The notes under the pieces were generated by a model that was not told the origin of the DNA, did no database searches, and was given only the letters and a program-made list of their open reading frames with translations. Below are positions 59,016 through 64,000 of a stretch of DNA of 64,000 bases, piece after piece (the first letter of the stretch is position 1; the number at the start of each line of letters is the position of its first letter). A program made the position numbers and the translations under genes. Origin of the DNA: JACRCT01 sp049841135 (GTDB lineage Bacteria; Myxococcota; Myxococcia; Myxococcales; UBA5297); the NCBI GenBank assembly GCA_049841135.1, contig JASGHK010000004.1, forward strand, positions 1-64,000, written 5' to 3'.

Positions 59016-59714
59016 TCAAGCCCCGACACGCTCCCGCATGCGCTGCGCATAGGCCACCAGCCGCGGCTGGCCGCGGGCGTGGGCGCGCAGCGGGCTGTCG
59101 AAGGGCGCCCAGAGCATGTCGGCGGTGAAGGCATAGACCGTCGCATCCAGCGCCCCCGGTTCCTGGCCGCCGAAATAGGGCAAGGGGCCGAGCAACTCGA
59201 CCACGGCATCGAGATCGGCCTTGGCGCGGGAGACGATGTCCTCGCGGCTGTGCCGGCCCACGCCCTGCCCCCAGATGTCGCGCCGGATCTTGCGGCGGAC
59301 CAGGGGCGGCGCCACCCAGCGCAGCGGTGCCGGGAACTTGCCGAACATCGCCTCCTTCAGCTGCGGCCAGGCCGGCGGGTCCACCCAGCGCAGCCACAAC
59401 CCGGCGAACAGCGTGTGCTCCTCCAGCGTGCGGCGGATCACCAGTTCACCCGCGGTCTCCGCTGCCACCAGCGCAGCCGGCATGCCGGCGCCGTAGCGCT
59501 GCTGCAGGTGGACCAGGATGGCCTGCGAGTCGCAGATCAGCTCGTCGCCGTCGCGCAGCACCGGCAGCTTGCGCTTGGGCATGCGCAGCGGCACCTCGCC
59601 GTTGCGGCAGCGGTAGGGCAGCCCGGCCAGGCGCAGGAAGACCTCCACCTTCATGCAGAAGGGGCTGGGGTTCATGAGGCCGAAGGCGGGGTGGAACTGG
59701 AGGAGTTCGAGCAT
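59016..59714 (-). CDS. Glutathione S-transferase family protein
   Basis: The 232-residue protein MLELLQFHPAFGLMNPSPFC has an N-terminal thioredoxin-like fold with the catalytic Ser/Cys region NPSPFCMKVEVFLRLAGLPY and the glutathione cis-Pro motif KRKLPVLRDGDELICDSQAI. The C-terminal helical domain has LPYFGGQEPGALDATVYAFT. It resembles the Tom37/metaxin-like GST group. Substrate unknown. It is divergent from glnS. Confidence 0.9.
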   Translation of the reverse strand: MLELLQFHPAFGLMNPSPFCMKVEVFLRLAGLPYRCRNGEVPLRMPKRKLPVLRDGDELICDSQAILVHLQQRYGAGMPAALVAAETAGELVIRRTLEEHTLFAGLWLRWVDPPAWPQLKEAMFGKFPAPLRWVAPPLVRRKIRRDIWGQGVGRHSREDIVSRAKADLDAVVELLGPLPYFGGQEPGALDATVYAFTADMLWAPFDSPLRAHARGQPRLVAYAQRMRERVGA

Positions 59715-59874
59715 GAGACGCGGCAGTGACAGGAATGTCGCGCACGCTAGGCCGAGCCCCGGCCGCCGTCCCCGCCCGTGCGACGGACGGAGACCGCCGC
59801 AGCGCGAAGCGACGGCCCCGCCGCATGGCCCGCGGGCCCTCAATAGAATCACGGCTCCTTCTTCGCGCCAGCCC

Positions 59875-61669
<1,795 letters not shown>

Positions 61670-61675
61670 CCGGCC

Positions 61676-62353
61676 TCAGCGGCGCGCCTTGCGCGCCGCT
61701 GCCCCGACCACGCCCAGGCCGGCCAGCATCAGCGCCAGCGTCGCGGGCTCCGGGATCGGCGCCGCGTCGTAGAACTCCACCTCGTCGGCGAAGACCCAGA
61801 GGTCGCCGTAGCCCAGGCTGATCTTCAGGCTGCTCACGCCCGTGATGCCCAGGCCGCCGATCTCCAGCCAGCTGGGCGCCACGTCCGCGGTGTCGTCCTC
61901 GATGTTGAAGTTCAGCGTCTGCGTGCCGCCGGACTCCCAGCTCAGCGCCAGGGTCGTCGGCAGGTTCACGCCGCCGTACTGGGACTCGTCGACGTGGATG
62001 CGCACGGTGTCGATGTCCACCGCGGCGCCGAAGTGGAAGGTCAGCGTCACGTCCGGCGTCACGTTCGCATTCCAGCCCACGTAGGGCCCGGTGCCGGCGA
62101 TGTTCTCCACCGCATTCCAGTTCTGCGTGCTGACCACGCCATCGGTCAGGTCGCCGAGCCCGCCGCTGAGCGGCGCGCCATCGGTGGTCTTGTTGCCGCT
62201 GCCGGTGTAGCCGGCGTCCCAGTAGTTGTAGCTGCCGCCCGAGGCATTGCCCGAGCCGTTGGGGATGTCGTAGGAGGTAGGGGCGATGCGCGCGGCAAAG
62301 GCCGGTGCGGTGAAGGCCAGCGCCAGCAGGCCGGCGAACAGCGGACGGTTCAT
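61676..62353 (-). CDS. PEP-CTERM sorting-domain exported protein
   Basis: The 225-residue protein has a signal peptide (MNRPLFAGLLALAFTAPAFA), a beta-rich middle (GLGDLTDGVVSTQNWNAVEN, VDIDTVRIHVDESQYGGVNL) and a PEP-CTERM tail. The tail is PIPEPATLALMLAGLGVVGA plus a basic end (ARKARR), recognised by exosortase EpsH-type systems. The start at 62353 has GGAGAT a few bases upstream. The middle looks like a discoidin/carbohydrate-binding-like fold, which is a weak inference. No exosortase is in the window. Confidence 0.9.
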   Translation of the reverse strand: MNRPLFAGLLALAFTAPAFAARIAPTSYDIPNGSGNASGGSYNYWDAGYTGSGNKTTDGAPLSGGLGDLTDGVVSTQNWNAVENIAGTGPYVGWNANVTPDVTLTFHFGAAVDIDTVRIHVDESQYGGVNLPTTLALSWESGGTQTLNFNIEDDTADVAPSWLEIGGLGITGVSSLKISLGYGDLWVFADEVEFYDAAPIPEPATLALMLAGLGVVGAAARKARR

Positions 62354-62593
62354 GCGAGATCTCCTGGGTGAATCGGATGGGTCGCCCCCATGACTACCCA
62401 GGGCGCAGCACCCGGACAGTAGTGGCCTGCCCCGCGCGTGGCAATAGCGCATGCGGACCTCGCGCAGCCATGAACCGACAAAGATGTATCGGCCTGTTCT
62501 CACCCTCGTCGGAAGGAGCTGGCGCGGCCTGTCGGCTTCCTACAATGCGCGCCGCTTCGCGCGCCCCGTGCCGCATCCAACCACCAGGGAACC

Positions 62594-63169
62594 ATGACAC
62601 TGCAACGCCCCGCCCGACTCCTGCCCCTGGCCGCCGCGGCCGCCCTCGCCCTGCTGCTGTCCGCCTGCGGCAAGGTCGAGGAGAAGCTGTCCGAAAAGGC
62701 CGCCGAGAAGATGATCGAGTCCTCGCTGTCCAAGGACGGCAACGATGCCAAGGTCTCGCTGTCCGAAGGCGGCATCAAGACCACCATCACCGACAAGGAC
62801 GGCAAGACCCAGCACTTCGAGATGGGCAATGCCAAGGTGAGCGAGGGCGACCTCGGCCTGCCCTTCTATCCGGGCGCCCAGCAACAGGCCGACAAGGCCA
62901 GCCGCATGGCCAGCGACGAGGGCAGCATGGTCACGACCAGCTTCAGCAGCCCCGACGCCACCGACAAGATCGCCGGCTTCTACCGCGACAAGCTGAAGGC
63001 GCGCGCCGGCGGCAAGCAGTTCAGCGAGTCAGCACTGCCCGACGGCATGTTCCTGCTGATCCTGACCGACGAGAAGAACACCGACCACACCCAGGTGACG
63101 ATCACCCGCGAAGGCCAGGCGTCGGAGGTGGTGATCATGCGGGCGGTGAATACGCCCAAGGCTTCGTAG
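62594..63169 (+). CDS. Hypothetical lipoprotein
   Basis: The 191-residue precursor MTLQRPARLLPLAAAAALAL ends its signal with LLLSACGK, a clear lipobox. The mature protein has a helical KVEEKLSEKAAEKMIESSLS segment, a beta part (VSLSEGGIKTTITDKDGKTQ), YPGAQQQADKASRMASDEGS and a C-terminal VTITREGQASEVVIMRAV. No known enzyme motif is visible. The second half resembles small periplasmic YPGA-type lipoproteins of unknown function. The frame is intact. Confidence 0.88.
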   Translation: MTLQRPARLLPLAAAAALALLLSACGKVEEKLSEKAAEKMIESSLSKDGNDAKVSLSEGGIKTTITDKDGKTQHFEMGNAKVSEGDLGLPFYPGAQQQADKASRMASDEGSMVTTSFSSPDATDKIAGFYRDKLKARAGGKQFSESALPDGMFLLILTDEKNTDHTQVTITREGQASEVVIMRAVNTPKAS

Positions 63170-63225
63170 GCCGCAGGGGCCGAGCGCCGGGCCGCCCCAA
63201 GCCGGCCCCGTCCCCCCGGGGGACC

Positions 63226-63245
63226 GGTCCACGTATTCGTGGACC
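63226..63245. repeat. Intergenic palindrome, possible dispersed repeat
   Basis: GGTCCACG-tatt-CGTGGACC is a perfect 8-bp stem in a C/G-homopolymer-rich gap (63,170-63,261). No T-run follows, so it is not a standard terminator. Similar 'GGGGGACCGGTCCACG' blocks occur between genes in related Burkholderiales (from memory, unverified). Confidence 0.5.
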
Positions 63246-63261
63246 GAGGGGCTCCCCTCCA

Positions 63262-63405
63262 TCACTTGTTCTTCTTCTTCCCCTTCTCCGGGACCACCGT
63301 GGTGATCGTCGGCATCACCGCGCCCGGCGAGACGGGCTTGGCCGGCGAAGAGTCCTTCTTCGGTTTCTTCGTTTCCTTGTTGCTGCGCTGTTGACCCTTG
63401 GCCAT
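63262..63405 (-). CDS. Small basic conserved protein
   Basis: The 47-residue product begins MAKGQQRSNKETKKPKKDSS and ends VVPEKGKKKNK, very rich in Lys. AGGAGC lies six bases before ATG at 63405, which supports this start over the upstream ATG at 63447. Proteins with the MAKGQ.RSNKE.KKPKK start are common in Burkholderiales and have no known function. The basic charge suggests nucleic-acid contact (inference). Confidence 0.75.
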   Translation of the reverse strand: MAKGQQRSNKETKKPKKDSSPAKPVSPGAVMPTITTVVPEKGKKKNK

Positions 63406-63456
63406 GGCTTGCTCCTGAATCGGCGCGTCGTTGCGCCTCGTTTCCACAGGCGCACA

Positions 63457-64000
63457 TCATCCCAGGTCCGGCGGCGAAGTCATCGGTGCTGACACCGGCT
63501 GTGGCTGCGAATCCAACAGCACCAGGTGCAGCCGCAGGTCGAACTCCAGCTGGTGGTAGTCCGGCTCCATGTGCGTGCACAGCTGGTAGAAGGCCTTGTC
63601 GTGCCCGCGCTCCTTCAGGTGGGCCAGCTCGTGCACAACGATCATCTTCAGGAAGGCCGCCGGCGTGTCCTTGAACAGGCTGGCGATGCGGATCTCGCGC
63701 TTGGCCTTGAGCCGGCCGCCCTGCACCCGCGAGGCCGTGGTGTGCGTGCCCAGGGCCTGGCCCACCACCTTCAGCTTGTTGTCGTAGACCACCTTGGACA
63801 GCGGCTCGGCATTGCGCAGGAAACGCTGCTTGAGCTCCACCGCGTAGTCGTAGAGGGCACGGTCGGTGCGCACCTCGTGGCCCAGCGGATACTTGCGCGC
63901 CAGCATCTCGCCCAGGCGCCCCTGGGCCAGCAGCCCGGCCGCCTGCTCCAGCAGGTGGGGCGGATAGCCGGCCAGGTACCTGGCGATGGCGGAAGGAACA
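63457..64000 (-). CDS. YgjP/DUF45-type zinc metallopeptidase, 5' end beyond the window
   Basis: The visible 181 residues enter at the right edge with ARYLAGYPPHLLEQAAGLLA and continue with YPLGHEVRTDRALYDYAVEL and REIRIASLFKDTP. The metal-binding core FLKMIVVHELAHLKERGHDK has the HExxH-like HELAH, with CTHMEPDYHQLEFDLRLHL downstream. This is the DUF45/SprT-like (WLM) metallopeptidase class. The N-terminus is not in the window. Confidence 0.88.
   Translation of the reverse strand, partial: VPSAIARYLAGYPPHLLEQAAGLLAQGRLGEMLARKYPLGHEVRTDRALYDYAVELKQRFLRNAEPLSKVVYDNKLKVVGQALGTHTTASRVQGGRLKAKREIRIASLFKDTPAAFLKMIVVHELAHLKERGHDKAFYQLCTHMEPDYHQLEFDLRLHLVLLDSQPQPVSAPMTSPPDLG

Overview
The window is two unrelated bacterial genome segments joined at about position 26,790. 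Bases 1 to ~26,790 look like a Verrucomicrobiota/Opitutales chromosome: a prepilin-type protein with an H-X9-DG tail, sucCD, a ~390-residue flavodoxin-less CysJ-type reductase, fabG-acpP-fabF, a PspA/OmpA cluster and a REP-like 'CACGGGCA..TGCCCGTG' palindrome. Bases ~26,790 to 64,000 look like a Burkholderiales chromosome (I infer the Rubrivivax/Leptothrix/Roseateles group): short DHAD beside lgt and a LysR gene, a TIGR04438 small Trp-rich protein, an H-NS-like protein, a MoxR-DUF58-TgpA operon, DUF3717/DUF1289, a PEP-CTERM protein and an RNA/purine housekeeping set (purN, rsmB, trpS, glnS). At the seam a truncated addiction-module antitoxin runs directly into the last ~255 codons of a long-type IlvD, with no insertion sequence, integrase, tRNA or repeat. 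A chimeric assembly is the simplest reading; all inference across the seam should be avoided.

Layout, left part: prepilin-like protein; sucD-sucC (minus); small HTH protein; RsmB-family RNA methyltransferase; REP-like palindrome; proC and a receiver/histidine-kinase gene (minus); folD, an SH3-like exported protein and rluB (minus); cysJ-like reductase, fabG, acpP (plus); a large secreted S8 protease (minus) lying between acpP and fabF; fabF; an overlapping DUF1573-rhodanese-MauE trio; gluQRS (minus); LOG-family protein; an unknown minus-strand gene; then pspA, DUF4177, a substrate-binding/OmpA fusion, a small lipoprotein and a coiled-coil membrane protein.

Layout, right part: ilvD fragment, lgt, lysR, complete short ilvD, Trp-rich protein, cytochrome c, MHS-type transporter, acs, yqhA, nhaA, class I fumarase, MBL-fold hydrolase, mscS, histone-deacetylase-like amidohydrolase, moxR-DUF58-tgpA, mltB, H-NS-like protein, M16 peptidase, acyl-CoA desaturase, purN-rsmB, trpS with a small downstream partner, an MpaB-like oxygenase, a GST, glnS, a PEP-CTERM protein, a lipoprotein, a small basic protein and a partial YgjP-type metallopeptidase.

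Sequence quality is uneven. Single-base indels, mostly insertions, break otherwise conserved genes in two dense zones (about 15.8-26.4 kb and 27.6-40.7 kb) and again in trpS; other stretches are clean. I treat these as sequencing errors and give whole-gene spans, noting where the frame changes. No CRISPR array, rRNA, tRNA, phage or transposase was seen. The least-described systems are the PspA/SBP-OmpA cluster (22.4-26.6 kb) and the DUF1573-rhodanese-MauE module (18.4-20.0 kb); neither is demonstrably new from sequence alone.
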